A stretch of 64,000 bases of DNA. Source: Blasia pusilla. Taxonomy: Eukaryota > Marchantiophyta > Marchantiopsida > Blasiales. Under the pieces are notes generated by a model. The model made no database searches. It worked only from the letters and a program-made list of their open reading frames with translations, and was not told where the DNA came from. The first letter of the stretch is position 1; each line of letters begins with the position of its first letter. This document shows, in pieces, positions 34,980 to 50,716 of the stretch. Location: positions 24,118,001-24,182,000 of the forward strand of contig CM114275.1 of assembly GCA_050084515.1 (NCBI GenBank). Direction: 5' to 3'. Made by a program: the position numbers and the translations under genes.

Positions 34980-35990
34980 CCCATTTGCTTATCCTTGTAA
35001 TACATTCATTGCTTATTTGTGCATGCAAAAAAAAAAGGATGATAATTTTTGAAACAAGATTGTCTATTGTTTCTTCAAACTGATTATTCCTTTACTCAGG
35101 CTTCTAGGAAGATGGTTGCTCACTCCCATTAAGTATGTCATTTTTGCATGTAAAAACAATGAATATGTCGTCACATTAAAATGACCTAGAGGAGAGCAAT
35201 TAACAACACAAGCCAAACAGATTGTGAAAAATCAATTTAAGTCATGAGAGGTATTACAAAATTAAACCTCCACATGTAACAACGTTTATGAGAGAGCATA
35301 ACCATATCCATTCATTAAGAGAATATGATGAATAGGGTAGAAAAGTAGATGACTGTTCCATCCCTCATCCCCATAAAAGACTTGGAGATGCAACATTTCA
35401 TCTAATCAAATCCTTATGACTCTCTCCAAGAGTTTTGTATAAGACTTGGAGATGGAGATTCAAAGTTAAGCCCTTTTAGCTCATAAATAAAACACCTCCA
35501 TTTTTCACCAAGTTTAGATTTAGAATATTATCCACCTTCTCCATAATCCATGGGGTATGAACAAAAACCCATTGCAATAGAGAAATGTGTGAGGGTCAAA
35601 AGAAAATAATCCGAAAAGGCTTAAGTTTGACTATTAAGTCTTTTTGGAGCATTGATATCTTATTCTAGATTTGAATGAGAGGAATATAATTTATAGAGAT
35701 CTAAGCTAGATCGACCAAAATTTTACATATGCAGGTTAGATGATGAAGCAAATAGTTAGACGATAGATTTTTCCATGCAACATCAACATATTAAAATTAG
35801 AGCACAACTCTTTTCTTACTCCTTCTCTCTAAGTGTTTGAATCAATCCTTTCAATTCTTCATAACACCATTTAAAATTACGTATTAATATTCAAGTTAAA
35901 TGCCAAGAATCTGCAAGTACATAGCTTGAATTGTAGGGGCCATTCCCAACTATGATAATCTACCAACTATATTAAATCGTGTAAAATACA
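34980..35990. other. AT-rich intergenic DNA, no gene seen
   Basis: Only short ORFs; nothing recognised. Confidence 0.5.
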
Positions 35991-36146
35991 TCTATACTAT
36001 TAGAAGAGTCCGAGGTTTCCTCCCCATGACATGTATGCTTTTTAGGTCCTTCTCGTGTTGACATGTGGCGGTTTTAATAGGAACTAACAGTTAAATTAAG
36101 GGGGACAGGGCCGTTTCACCCGTACATCGCACGGTTAATGGCTAGT
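35991..36146 (+). mobile_element. Small non-autonomous Helitron-like element
   Basis: Starts TCTATACTATTAGAAGAG after a host A (35990) and ends TGGCTAGT before a host T (36147). Near the 3' end CCGTACATCGCACGG can form the expected hairpin (CCGT/ACGG), about 12 nt from the end. It is the better-preserved relative of 12615-12785. Confidence 0.75.
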
Positions 36147-38069
36147 TTATCTAAACAACAAGAGAGATATTGCAAGATATGTGCAAGAATAGACATAAAG
36201 GTAACTATGAAAATCCACAATAGCTAGGAGTGTGGAAGGAGCAGAGGGAGGTGACATGAAGTGTTTCACGTTCAGACCATAGCGCAAGAGAAGATCAAAG
36301 AGCCTCAAATGTGTTATAAGGATTATAAATCTAGGAGCGGTTGAGCAATGTCGAGTGCAATTGAGTCATGTTATCTCTGAGGCACTAGTGACCCCCATGC
36401 GTACTGAGACGAGGCATGAGGGGACCTAGCTAAGCATCATAGGCGATCCCGAGAGTCACTTTGGACTTCTTGGGATATGATGTAGGTACATCAAGAGATG
36501 GTATCCATCACACATGGGATCAAATAGGGTTCTAATAACCCATGAATGCGGAGAGGAAAGACATTTGAGTTGGTTCTACTAGCACCCACTCTTGAAATTC
36601 ATCTCCTCATCTCTTGTACCCTTGGGAACACCCAAAATAGCTCTCCCCCAAAATATATCCAAAATTGATAACCAACGAATGTGAGGGATAAAATGACCTT
36701 TAACTTTAATATCTTCCATGTTTCTCCACTTTACAAAACCTTTAAATAAGATCCGAGGTGCATGCAAATATTCTTACAGTAGCTCTTCCAGATAATTTGG
36801 AGGCTTGGACATCTCTAAACTCTACTCCGTGTCTCTTCTAACCAAGAGAGATTGGTTGATGCCAAAAATTCAATATTTATAGAGCTTTGTATGGAGGAGG
36901 TCCAATTTTGCAAAACAAATGTCCATGCATTTGAGATACATATTCTAATCTTAATAAATAACAATCTATTCTTTTTGAAAGGATCTTCCTTTTCAAAAAG
37001 AACTTCACTTCTTTGGAGTAGAAGTACAAGAAAGTAACTACCCGTAAAAAATGTATGAGTAAGATGCATGTCCATTGCGCGTGCCATTTCATAATGGAAT
37101 TTGAAAGGCGTAGGCAACAAAACATGTTTCTCCAACAACATACACGTGTTAGGAGGGGCAAGTATTTGAATAGGGAGCCCATGTAGGCAACAAGTGTCGA
37201 GACCTAAGGTACTACTAAAATATAGATGATAGTATAGATAACAACAAACTTGTAGATATCCGTGTAATGTAGGGGGCTAATGATTAATTTGAATTACTTA
37301 TCATTATCTTAATTGACCGCGAATTTGAGGAATCCCAAACATGCCCCAAACTTGACTTATATCAAAATTGACCAAAATTTATTCTATGACACCTTGTAAG
37401 ACTAGAAATTGAAAAAAAAAAGGCCAAAATATCCTTTGACACAAAAGAAAAGATTTCACTCTAATTATTACATAATGCCCCTTTGATTTTCAAAAATCTC
37501 CTCATGGAAATGCCTAAAGCAATGAATATCTCGCAATTCATCTTACTCATGGATACTATACGATTATTTGAGGAGCGTTTTTCAAATGGCGATAGCCAAG
37601 TGTTCACCACTTGTCATTTAAAGTCAGGAATGTACTACGAGTGGCATAACTGGACGTTTAGGGTTACAATGACTGTGCACGATCCCTCACGGGTCCTAAC
37701 CAATATGTGTCTGATTTTGGGTTTTGAGACATAGGAGTAACACTGCCCAAGAATAACATTGAAGGAAAACAAAAACACGACGGTCATACACTAAATACGG
37801 CGTGACATTGCTCAAAACACTACAACGAGAGATAGGCGGAAATCAAAGGGAGTAACATGGCAGGGAAACAATATAACATTTATACTAACACGGGAAAATT
37901 AATCAACACAAAGGAATGAATTTATTTTTATTAGGATCACGAAAATCATTTTCACTCTCATTCCAAATCCACTCTCCCAAAGAGAAACTATTATTACGAC
38001 CTAGTAGTAGTGAGTCTATCATTAACGTCGTTGAAAAGAGAAGTGATTATTATGACATAATAATTTTAT
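36147..38069. other. Intergenic, no gene seen
   Basis: Short ORFs only. About 37646-37702 carries a motif (CGTTTAGGG...CCCTCACGGGTCCTAAC) that returns near 53955-54015. Confidence 0.45.
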
Positions 38070-39151
38070 GGGCAAGTTTTACCTATCATTCGTCATGGGG
38101 ATCGTCCTAAAATGATCCAAGCCACTTTAAAATGATCACATTTATGGTCCCATATAAGGGTGATGAAGCTAACTACAAACATGAGAGTTCAAAATTTAGA
38201 AGGGCATATGCGTGTTCATCAACAAGCTTTTGCTGACTGGTTATTCGAGGTTGGAGAAGATCGTGTGCCATTACACACTTCTTTGGGAGAAGATTTTATC
38301 TCATTGCCATCTAATGTGGTTGTTCATAGCAAGAATGTAAATGATCTTATTGATATGATATATAAGAATGATCTTCAAAGGTTTAATAACATCAACTTTT
38401 TAAGAGATATAGCTATTCTCATACCAAAAAATAGAGATGTTGATGACATAAATACGGAAGTCATGTCTCGATTTAATGGAGAGGATATAATTTTTACTCT
38501 TAATGAAAATGACTTCATTTTGTCTACTTTTGGATTTTAATGTAGAGTAAATTTTTGGGAAAATATTTTCTAACAAGTGTGTGTCATGTACATGAGCATA
38601 TTTATTTTAGTATTGATATTGTTCCAAATGAGGGAATGAGTTATTTCTATCCAACAAAGTTATTGAATACATGTTTAAATTCTGGATTGCCTCAACATCG
38701 TTTGTGTTTGAAGATAGGTGCACTAATTATGCTTTTACGGAACATGAATGGGGCAAAAAGACAAGCAAATGACACTCGGTTAATCATTTCTGGATTCATG
38801 CAACATATTATTAATGCTGAAATCATCACAGGGAAGAACATTGGAAGTCGAGTTTTTATTCCGTGCATCCCATTGATTGCTTCTGACTCACGGTTGCCTT
38901 TTGATTTACGTAGATTCAAATTCCCAATTCGTCGAATTTTTATCATAACTATTAATAAATCACAAGGTCAAATTTTACGAAAGGTTGGAATATATTTACC
39001 CATACATGTATTTTCTCATGGTCAATTCTATGTCGCATTATCTAGAATAAAAGAAAGGAGTTCAATTTATATTATGATAGGTAATGAGACACATTCCAAT
39101 GAAAAAAATAATTCCACTCGAAACGTTGTGTGTAAAGAGACTTTTGCATGA
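38070..39151 (+). pseudogene. Helitron PIF1-like helicase, 5'-truncated and broken
   Basis: Translation gives GQVLPIIRHGDRPKMIQATL, LTTNMRVQ, FADWLFEVGEDRVPLH, INFLRDIAILIPKNRDVDDIN, then in a second frame YPTKLLNTCLNSGLPQHRL, MLLRNMN, EIITGKNIGSRVFIPCIPL, TINKSQGQILRKVG and FSHGQFYVALSRI. This is the C-terminal half of a Helitron RepHel helicase. A TGA (38133-38135) and a frame change around 38540-38555 inactivate it. The Walker A part and the Rep domain are absent. A worn Helitron-type 3' end (ATGACTAGT, 39238-39246) follows about 90 bp downstream. Confidence 0.85.
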
Positions 39152-39664
39152 AATAAAATCTACTATTTTCTTTTGCTCTTCATAGAAAAGTATTTTTTCA
39201 TGTATTTCTCTTACCGTGACGCCTAACTAAATCGAAAATGACTAGTGCATGCTAAAATCAAACTAGACTCCGAAGTAAAACCCTAAACCTCTCTAGGGGT
39301 TTGTGCAGTGCACGGGGTTTTGCTGGAGTGGAGTGATGTCTTTGACAGATTCAAGACCTGAAGACTAGATTGACTAGAGTGCGCGGAGAGGTCCTTGGTT
39401 AGCACGGAGCCTGCGGAAACCATTGATTGGGTTGGCTCTAATGCGGGCTGGATCGGCGATGGCTCCGCCGATGGTTGGCTCTGACAGAGTCTAAACCTGT
39501 AGGTCGGACTGAATCTGAAGTTTCCGGAAGTAAAACAGTACAGAACGAGGGTGTTGCGTAGCTCGAAGGTTGTGGAATCCATGGGGTTGTGCCTCAGGTG
39601 GGGTGGAATGGCGATGGCTGGCAGGGCGACGAGATGTGCCTTCGGAGCTGTAATTGCGCATTAG

Positions 39665-42600
39665 ATGGCTGTGCACACGGCCCTGGGCATGTCGTGCTGG
39701 GGTTCCCAGGCCCCAGCACCGACACCGTTTAGGGGTTCGCGCAAATTAGGGTCGGAGTTTTTCATAGAATTTGCGAAACCCTGTCGTAGTGATCCACCGG
39801 GAATTCTCAGTTGTGCTGTGAGAACCGCTGCTATTCTTACGATTCCGCGAGCCTTTGTGGGGAAAGCGCCTGACGGCCTTTCGTCGGACAATTCGTCAGC
39901 GAGAAAGAGGGAGAGCAGGAGTGAGTCCACGGGGAAGATTGGCGAAGGGTGTCGTGAAAGGGCGGACAGTGGAGGGAGTTCGAGTTGGCCGTCGAGGACT
40001 TGGAAAAGTCAGACTGGGAGAAATGTGAAGAGAATTTATGGAGATCGGATAAGGTCGATACTTGAGATCTTGAATTCGGAGCCAAATATAGATAGAGCGC
40101 TGGAGTCTTGGAAGGGTCAGCTACAGCTGCGGGAGCAGTCTGTCATCTTGAATGAGCAGAAGTCATGGAGTAGGGCCTTTTCGATTTTTTCTTGGTTGAA
40201 GAAACAGGAAAACTATAGTCCAAACATTTTCCATTATAACATCATGCTGAAGATTCTCGGCAGAGCGAAGCAATGGGAACTCGTGGATCGGGTATGGGAT
40301 GATATGTGCAAGGATAGCATTCTCCCCACCAATGTCACTTATAGTACTCTGATCAATGCTTATGGCAAGGTTGGGAATCAGGAAAAAGCATTGCATTGGT
40401 TTGAAGATATGAAATTGAGAGGAATTGAACCAGATGCCGTGACAGTGAATACTCTCATAAACATGCACAAGCGTTTTGGGAATTTGGATGCGGCAGAGGA
40501 GGCTTACCAGAACCTAGTCGCTACACCCGGATTCCCTGATGCTGGTGTTTCCAGAAGAGATGGTAGACCTGAGCCCCATGTAGGGGTTGTCACAGCTGAG
40601 CGTACGGGTGTGGTGAAACAGAGGAATGTCGAGACTTATAATGCTATGATTGATGCTTATGGACGAGCCGGACGCTTTGCTGATGCTTCCAGAATTTTCT
40701 CGGACATGATGGAGGATGGGGTCAACCCGGATACAGTCACGTTCAACACGATGATTAAAGTTTGTGGGATAGCTGGGAAGGTCCCTGAGGCGGAAGTGAT
40801 ATACAGCCGAATGAAGGATAGAGGCATTTCCCCCGATGTGGCTACTTTCAACGTCCTTATTGCGATATTGGTTAATGACGGGAAGTTCCAGGTTTCGTTG
40901 GAGTATTTTTCCCAGATGAAGGCGATGGGGATAGCACCGGATGAGGTGACGTTTCACACTCTACTGAGTGCTTTCGCCTTGCGTGACATGGTGAGTGAAG
41001 CAGAAACGATCTCTCAGGAGATGGAGAGTTCAGGCATTGATGTGGGGGAGATGGTCAGCGTTGGATTAATACGAATGTACATCAGATTGAATTTTCTGGA
41101 GAAGGCCTCGCAGGTCTTGATTAAGTCTCAATCTGAAGGATTTCTGAGTAGTTCAAGCTATGCTGCTATCATAGATGCATATGGAGAGCAGAGATTATGG
41201 AGCAAGGCAGAAAATATTTTCTTGACTTGCCGACCAATGTGGAATGTGGAGGTTTTGAACGTGATGATGAAGGCATACGGTTTGGGAGGCTTGCATGAAA
41301 GAGCTTGGAAGCTCTTCTCTGACATGGGGGAGGATGGATTGTCTCCGGATGAGATTACTTTCAACACTGTAATCCATTCGTTGATTGCCATGATGCCTTC
41401 AGATAAAGAGAAGGTTGACCAGACAACATGCACAATGCAAAAGGCAGGCTTTAAGCTTCAGCGTTCAACTTCCAATGCACTTGTGGGATTCTATGGTAGG
41501 GTCGGCCTGGTAAGGAGTGCAGAGCAAGCCTTTGAGCAAATGGTGCTGGATGGAATAGTACCAGATATTGAAGCGTATGGGACGATGTTGAATGTCTACG
41601 GAGAAGTGGGCCTGGTGAAAGAAGCGGAGCAGACTGTTGCCACCATGAAGGAGGCTGGCTTCACTCCTAATGGAGTTGTGCTCACCACCCTTATGAAGTT
41701 GTATGGCAGAGCAGGTCTGCTTGACGAAGCTAACAAAGTCTACATGAGTATGCAGAGCTCAGGTGTTGGGCCAGATCTTTTTGCAACCAATTGTTTAATC
41801 TCTCTATATGGCAAAGCCGGAAGGCTCAAGGAGGCAGAAAAGATGTACAAGATGCTGGAGAAAGAAATTGGTGGATCTGGTGTAAATGAGGTAACGATGA
41901 CAACAATGTTGAACCTATACAAAACGTCAGGTCTTCTTAAGCAGGCCCTTCGGATGGCAGTGACAATGTTGAATATGGGTGATCTCAAAGAGATTGTCTC
42001 GTACAACAGTATCCTGGGGCTTTATGGATCGCTGGGACGAGTCACTGAAGCAATACAAGTGTTCAATTTGTCAGAGACAAAAGAAGTAAAACCTGACATG
42101 TTGACATATACCATCATGGCTGGTATTCTCAAACAAGCTGGGTCTGCTCAGGAGGCAATAGACCTGTTTGTTGCTGCTGTCTCAGTTGGACTCTCTCAGA
42201 CCCTTCAGTCACTGACTACACTGGCAAGCCTCTATGCCCGAGTTGGATTGGTCAAAGAATCTTTCGAAGTGTGCAACAAGCTCCGGCATGGTGACTTCAT
42301 TTTGGATACTGAAGCTTACAATGCCATGATTTTTGCTTTTGGAAGTGCTGGGCGGTTCGATGAAAGTCTCCGTTTATTCATGGAGATGCAAGCGAAAGGA
42401 TTGAAGCCTGATGTGGTCACTTACACTACTGTCATCACTATTTATGGGAGGGCAGGATTGTTGGAAGGGGTAACAAGAATTTTCAAGCGAATGAAACAGG
42501 CTGGTTGTGAGCCCGGTATAGCGACTTATAAGGCAGTTATGGACATTTACAAAGATGCCGGAAAGCTTGAACTCTCAGCTATGGTGTATCAAGAGATGAA

Positions 42601-42673
42601 ATTTGCTGAATATCTGAAACAGCAAGATAGGCGCTACTCCTCCAGGGACTTCATAGAGCCAAATGAAGTGTGA
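39665..42673 (+). CDS. P-class pentatricopeptide repeat protein (At1g73710-like)
   Basis: 1002 residues without intron, typical for plant PPR genes. PPR proteins bind organellar RNA in plastids or mitochondria and affect splicing, editing, stability or translation. Residues 1 to about 70 are rich in Ala, Arg, Ser and Pro with few acids, consistent with a transit peptide. From about residue 185 to the end, 35-residue repeats follow each other (PNIFHYNIMLKILGRAKQW, PTNVTYSTLINAYGKVGN, PDTVTFNTMIKVCGIAGK, PDVVTYTTVITIYGRAGL). A non-repeat insert of about 35 residues lies near residues 290-325. There is no E, DYW or SMR tail. Order of repeats and length fit the Arabidopsis At1g73710 type as I remember it. 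A candidate AATAAA signal is at 42982-42987. Confidence 0.93.
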   Translation: MAVHTALGMSCWGSQAPAPTPFRGSRKLGSEFFIEFAKPCRSDPPGILSCAVRTAAILTIPRAFVGKAPDGLSSDNSSARKRESRSESTGKIGEGCRERADSGGSSSWPSRTWKSQTGRNVKRIYGDRIRSILEILNSEPNIDRALESWKGQLQLREQSVILNEQKSWSRAFSIFSWLKKQENYSPNIFHYNIMLKILGRAKQWELVDRVWDDMCKDSILPTNVTYSTLINAYGKVGNQEKALHWFEDMKLRGIEPDAVTVNTLINMHKRFGNLDAAEEAYQNLVATPGFPDAGVSRRDGRPEPHVGVVTAERTGVVKQRNVETYNAMIDAYGRAGRFADASRIFSDMMEDGVNPDTVTFNTMIKVCGIAGKVPEAEVIYSRMKDRGISPDVATFNVLIAILVNDGKFQVSLEYFSQMKAMGIAPDEVTFHTLLSAFALRDMVSEAETISQEMESSGIDVGEMVSVGLIRMYIRLNFLEKASQVLIKSQSEGFLSSSSYAAIIDAYGEQRLWSKAENIFLTCRPMWNVEVLNVMMKAYGLGGLHERAWKLFSDMGEDGLSPDEITFNTVIHSLIAMMPSDKEKVDQTTCTMQKAGFKLQRSTSNALVGFYGRVGLVRSAEQAFEQMVLDGIVPDIEAYGTMLNVYGEVGLVKEAEQTVATMKEAGFTPNGVVLTTLMKLYGRAGLLDEANKVYMSMQSSGVGPDLFATNCLISLYGKAGRLKEAEKMYKMLEKEIGGSGVNEVTMTTMLNLYKTSGLLKQALRMAVTMLNMGDLKEIVSYNSILGLYGSLGRVTEAIQVFNLSETKEVKPDMLTYTIMAGILKQAGSAQEAIDLFVAAVSVGLSQTLQSLTTLASLYARVGLVKESFEVCNKLRHGDFILDTEAYNAMIFAFGSAGRFDESLRLFMEMQAKGLKPDVVTYTTVITIYGRAGLLEGVTRIFKRMKQAGCEPGIATYKAVMDIYKDAGKLELSAMVYQEMKFAEYLKQQDRRYSSRDFIEPNEV

Positions 42674-42897
42674 GTTTAGCCAGGCTCCTCTTTACATCTC
42701 ATGCTGACTCTACGAAATTACTGGAAACTGGAAAGATTTCGTCATCTCCAATGACCAGCATGGATGAGACTCTCCTCATTCCTGAAGATCCGAGTTACAA
42801 CCAGGTTTGAAGATTCTCTGCTTAGAATTTGAGTCCTGTTCTCATTTAGGAAGCTCTGGCTATTGATAATATCCTGCCTTGGTACACAAATACCCAT

Positions 42898-42925
42898 GCA
42901 CCCCTCCCCCTCCCCCTCCCCCCCT
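42898..42925 (+). other. C-tract downstream of the PPR gene
   Basis: Runs of C interrupted by single T, about 230 bp after the stop codon and before the AATAAA at 42982, so probably in the 3' UTR. The minus strand can form a G-quadruplex. Confidence 0.5.
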
Positions 42926-42989
42926 TTTCCCAATTTAGTTCATGTGACCAAGTTTGATGTTCAGCATGGAGTCTTTCTCAGAATAAATA

Positions 42990-45600
42990 ATCTGAAACAA
43001 ACAGCAGACATATATGCATAGATACTGAGTCGAGTTATTTTGAGTTCCACGTTTCTTTTTTGACATCTCCTGCAAGCTCTACTTTCGTCCTGAGGATGTT
43101 CAATTCACGTTTTGAATTCCTTCGCTCATTACTTGCTTCTCTTGGGCTGTCTAGGTTGCAAGACTTCAAGATAGCCTTTGAGCGTGGACTATATCTCCCA
43201 GAGTTGACAAGCATGGGTCTCACTTTGAAGTTATTGTATCCTTGCCGAGTGCCTGCAGGACTGATATGTATGCTGAGTGAATCATCCTCTCAAGATTTTT
43301 CTCATGTGGTGGTCAAGCAAAGAGAAGATCTTACAACATTCGATCTCTTACAGGGCCCTCTCAGACCCTCTCACTGTGTAGTATGTGTAGTAACTCAGCT
43401 TGCTTGGTTATTGGGCAAGTGTGCTTTCAAAATCTGGTCTCATTACTTGGAGTTGGGATGGTTGGTTATTGCTGGCATGCAAAGGAAGTGCATCTTGCAG
43501 CCAAACTTAGTTGCTTGATTCTCGTACCCCTTCAAGTGCTCTCTGACAACGAGGGACAAGCTATGGAATGCCAAAATCAAGGTTTAGTGATTACTAAACC
43601 CATTTGTACACGTCACATATGCTATGTCGTAACCTATTGTGTAGACTAGTAAGGTTTTGTTGGTCTTCTTGTCCCTTGGGTGCTGTTTATGCCAGTATGG
43701 TTGAGCAAGTGTCAAACATCGCGCATCAAAAGGCGTCCAGTATCGAGTCAAGGCTCTAAAGAGCAGCAAGGTATGTGATCAAGAGTGCTATGGAGCATGT
43801 TGTCTTGCAGCATGAAGAGGTGCCAAATTCCAGATATAGAGTTTGGTATCCCTGTTGCTGCTCTCATAGTCTTTCATGTCTGCATTGATGCAGAATTCTT
43901 TTTTTTGAGAATGTGGATCGTTCATTATCATCTCTGATTTTATGATAAAAATTTGAAGTTTTATATACAATCAGAGAAGGTTGCCCTCTAATGGGCGGAT
44001 GGCGGATGACAGCCACACAGACTTTATTGAACTAATGGAATGGGTTTGTAGATGACATTCAAGTGTGTCTATGAACCCCTTGTGTGCACCGTACACAAGT
44101 GTGAAGGTGCTTGTGTAATGCAATGGTCCAATATTTTTAATTTGTTCTTGTAAACACATTGGAATATTGGAAAGCTCAAGAAAGTTGGGGATGGTTGGAA
44201 ACAAGTATGAGAAGTTCAAAAAAATCTGAGTGATTGTGCCAAGCAAAGGATAAACAAGTTTTGGTTTTCATAATACACTCAAGTGTATAATGTTAGAGTT
44301 ATACTATTTTCAGGATATGTTTATGGTAACCATTTTCAGTCAATATACAATGGGCATCTCTAGTAAGTTATATCTGGAAGTTGTTCATGGTGCCAATTTC
44401 AATCAGGCATTACAAGTTGTTATTTCTAACAGCGGAAATCTGATATGGAAACTTTCATAGTTCTCTATCTTTGTAGGTCGCATTCAATGAAGAACTGTCA
44501 TTCATTATACATGTTACACAGAGTTCAACATGAGAATCAAATGCGAAGAAGAATGTAGAAATGAATTTTGTAATTGAAAGACATGGATTATTTACTGCAC
44601 CCATCTCACAGGCCAAAATTTCCCCTAGCCTCCATACACCATAGCTATGAGAGGATTAGACAATAGAAGATTCAGTTGCTCTTCTAAGTAGCTAAGTTTT
44701 GTTTTGAATACTTAAGTTTATGACACTTGGCTGATGGGGATGTGCGAAATTTAGTGGTCGCGGCATGATCAAAAGAAGAGAGACCTTGGTATAATCTTCT
44801 AAAATCAAAACCTAAACTAGTTATTGATAAGACCAAAGTGGGAGGAGGAACATGTTGTACGACTAACACTAGATGAGATAGGCATATGCCTTTAGACTAA
44901 CATGAGGTGAAAGAGGACGTAGTCACTCGCGAGAAGGCTCAATAAAATAAGGTGGGTGAAGGATCTTCAGTCTAGTTTTGATTCATGGACAAGTTGCAAG
45001 GAAATTGGGAGTATTTGAGATAGGCGAGAGATCATGACACTAGTCATTGAACGAAATCCTCAACAAGACACAATAATATGATATCAATGGAGGGAAGTTG
45101 AGGTGGGTGTTAGATGTGATATACACAAAATACATGATCAGATTCTAAAGGGAAGTTTGGGAAGACAAGATGAGCAAAATCTACACTCAGATTCTCCAAG
45201 TCCTTTTGGGGGTTAACTAGTCAAGCGTGTATTCCCTAGAAGTAAATCATGTCTGGCTTGAGTCATGTCAGCGAGTCCCTGTTTGGACTCTCGGGCTGGG
45301 AGCTTAAAACATTCTCCCCAAATCCTAAATCAGTTGTTTGCCAAACCTCTACATATAATCAGCGGCCTTGAGCCCAACATATCTCTGTCCTCCCAAGCTT
45401 GTGTGGAGTATCAGTTCACCTATCAAAGGCGTATACCAAAGCTCAGCATCCCCAAGCCGGGTGGGGAATGGTGGCATGTTTATGTGAGACGATCAAAGGC
45501 CCCCTGCAGTTCGGATGAGGGCAAAGAGTTCAATCTGGTCTACAGGAGGAGATAACCGTTCCACATGGTCATTTTCGGTGTACGCCCCACAATTGACTTC
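42990..45600. other. Intergenic, no gene seen
   Basis: Contains a 152-codon ORF (43060-43518) without recognisable domain or repeats, probably chance or PPR 3' flank. The left end of the LINE is not defined and may lie inside this stretch. Confidence 0.4.
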
Positions 45601-46010
45601 GTCTCATTTAAGATCATGTGCGCAGCTTTGAATTCTTGGCTACTGTTGGAGTTACTTTGGCTACTGCTGGAGTTACTTTGGCTATTGCTGGAGTTACTCG
45701 GATGATGAATGCCCGTCAATGTATCTTCAAGGCGTCCATCAAGGGCAGAGGAGGCCAATACTTGGCTTGCCACAAAAACCAGGTGTCTCAAGAATTGAGA
45801 CGTGCCTACAACTGGAGGGCTATGGTAGTCGAGGGTGGTTCTAGCTTGAAGGAAAGGCCCATCTCCACAAAACCGTTGGTGATCTACACACCTAATATCT
45901 TTAGTGCTCTCCAAGGAACCAGCGATGAAGAGCCTGCACATGAAGAGGTTCCATGTTGCAAGCAACCACACCTACGCCAAAAGCGTGCCCGCCGACCTCC
46001 AACCCATTTA

Positions 46011-46799
46011 GTGACAGGTCTCCGTTTGGGTACCTGGAACTTCTGTGGACTGACCCATGCAATGAAGCAGCTAAAGGTTGCTGAAGTTTTGCTGAAAAAT
46101 CAAATACATACATGCGGTGGTCAGGAAACTTGGGAAACCAAGTTAATGGAGATATCCCATGTAGCGCACTATGCATGGTTTGGAAAGATGTGCAGCAACT
46201 AGGCGGACAACAATATAGGTATGAAGGGTGTCGGGTTCTTCATCAGAGACTTCATGGTAGATAGGTGTGAGATCATCTGCACAGGGCTCGAGTATGAACA
46301 CAACATATGGGTCAAAGTCCGAGCAGAGTGCAACTCGCGGGAGATGTATATTGGGTGTATTTACATGCCTACAAACAGTGAATCTGCTGCTGTAACAAAG
46401 GCAACTTTTAATAGTGTGAAAACTGACTGCCTTGGGTTCCAAACAAAGGGGAACATAGTCTTGCTGGGAGAGACTTCAATAGCTGGGTGGGGCAAGGCAC
46501 CGATTCCCAAGCGGAGATCGGGATGTTTGGAGATGTGAGAGTGAATGGCAATGGCACACGGCTGATCACGATGTTGAGGGAACTTCAACTAATGGCACTG
46601 AATGATAGGTGTAAGGTGGGTTCCCCGACTTGGACTAGGGTCAACTTCAAGGAGAATGAAAGCTCCATTGTGGACTACATAGATGTGGATGAGGAACTCT
46701 ACGCACGCAGTAGGAAGATCACAGTGGATGCGACAGACATTGGAAGATTAGATCATTCATTGGTTTGGACAAAGTTGCACCAAAGGCTAAAATGCTCGA

Positions 46800-46800
<1 letters not shown>
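46011..46800 (+). pseudogene. LINE ORF2 endonuclease domain, broken
   Basis: Endonuclease/exonuclease/phosphatase-type domain: LRLGTWNFCGL (start), GGQETWE (catalytic Glu), FFIRDF, IGCIYMPTN, the G.DFNSWVG motif, NGTRLITML, WTRV and GRLDHSLVW (final Asp-His). It would nick target DNA to prime reverse transcription. A TAG at 46200-46202 and a 2-bp frame change near 46470, inside the DFN motif, inactivate it. Confidence 0.85.

Positions 46801-50716
<3,916 letters not shown>

Noticed and set aside
39661-42006. Long minus-strand ORFs inside the PPR gene (for example 40514-40957)
   Set aside because: They are antisense shadows of the repetitive PPR coding sequence and show no family signature.
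43060-43518. 152-residue ORF downstream of the PPR gene
   Set aside because: Cys/Leu-rich with no recognised motif and no splice context; likely chance.
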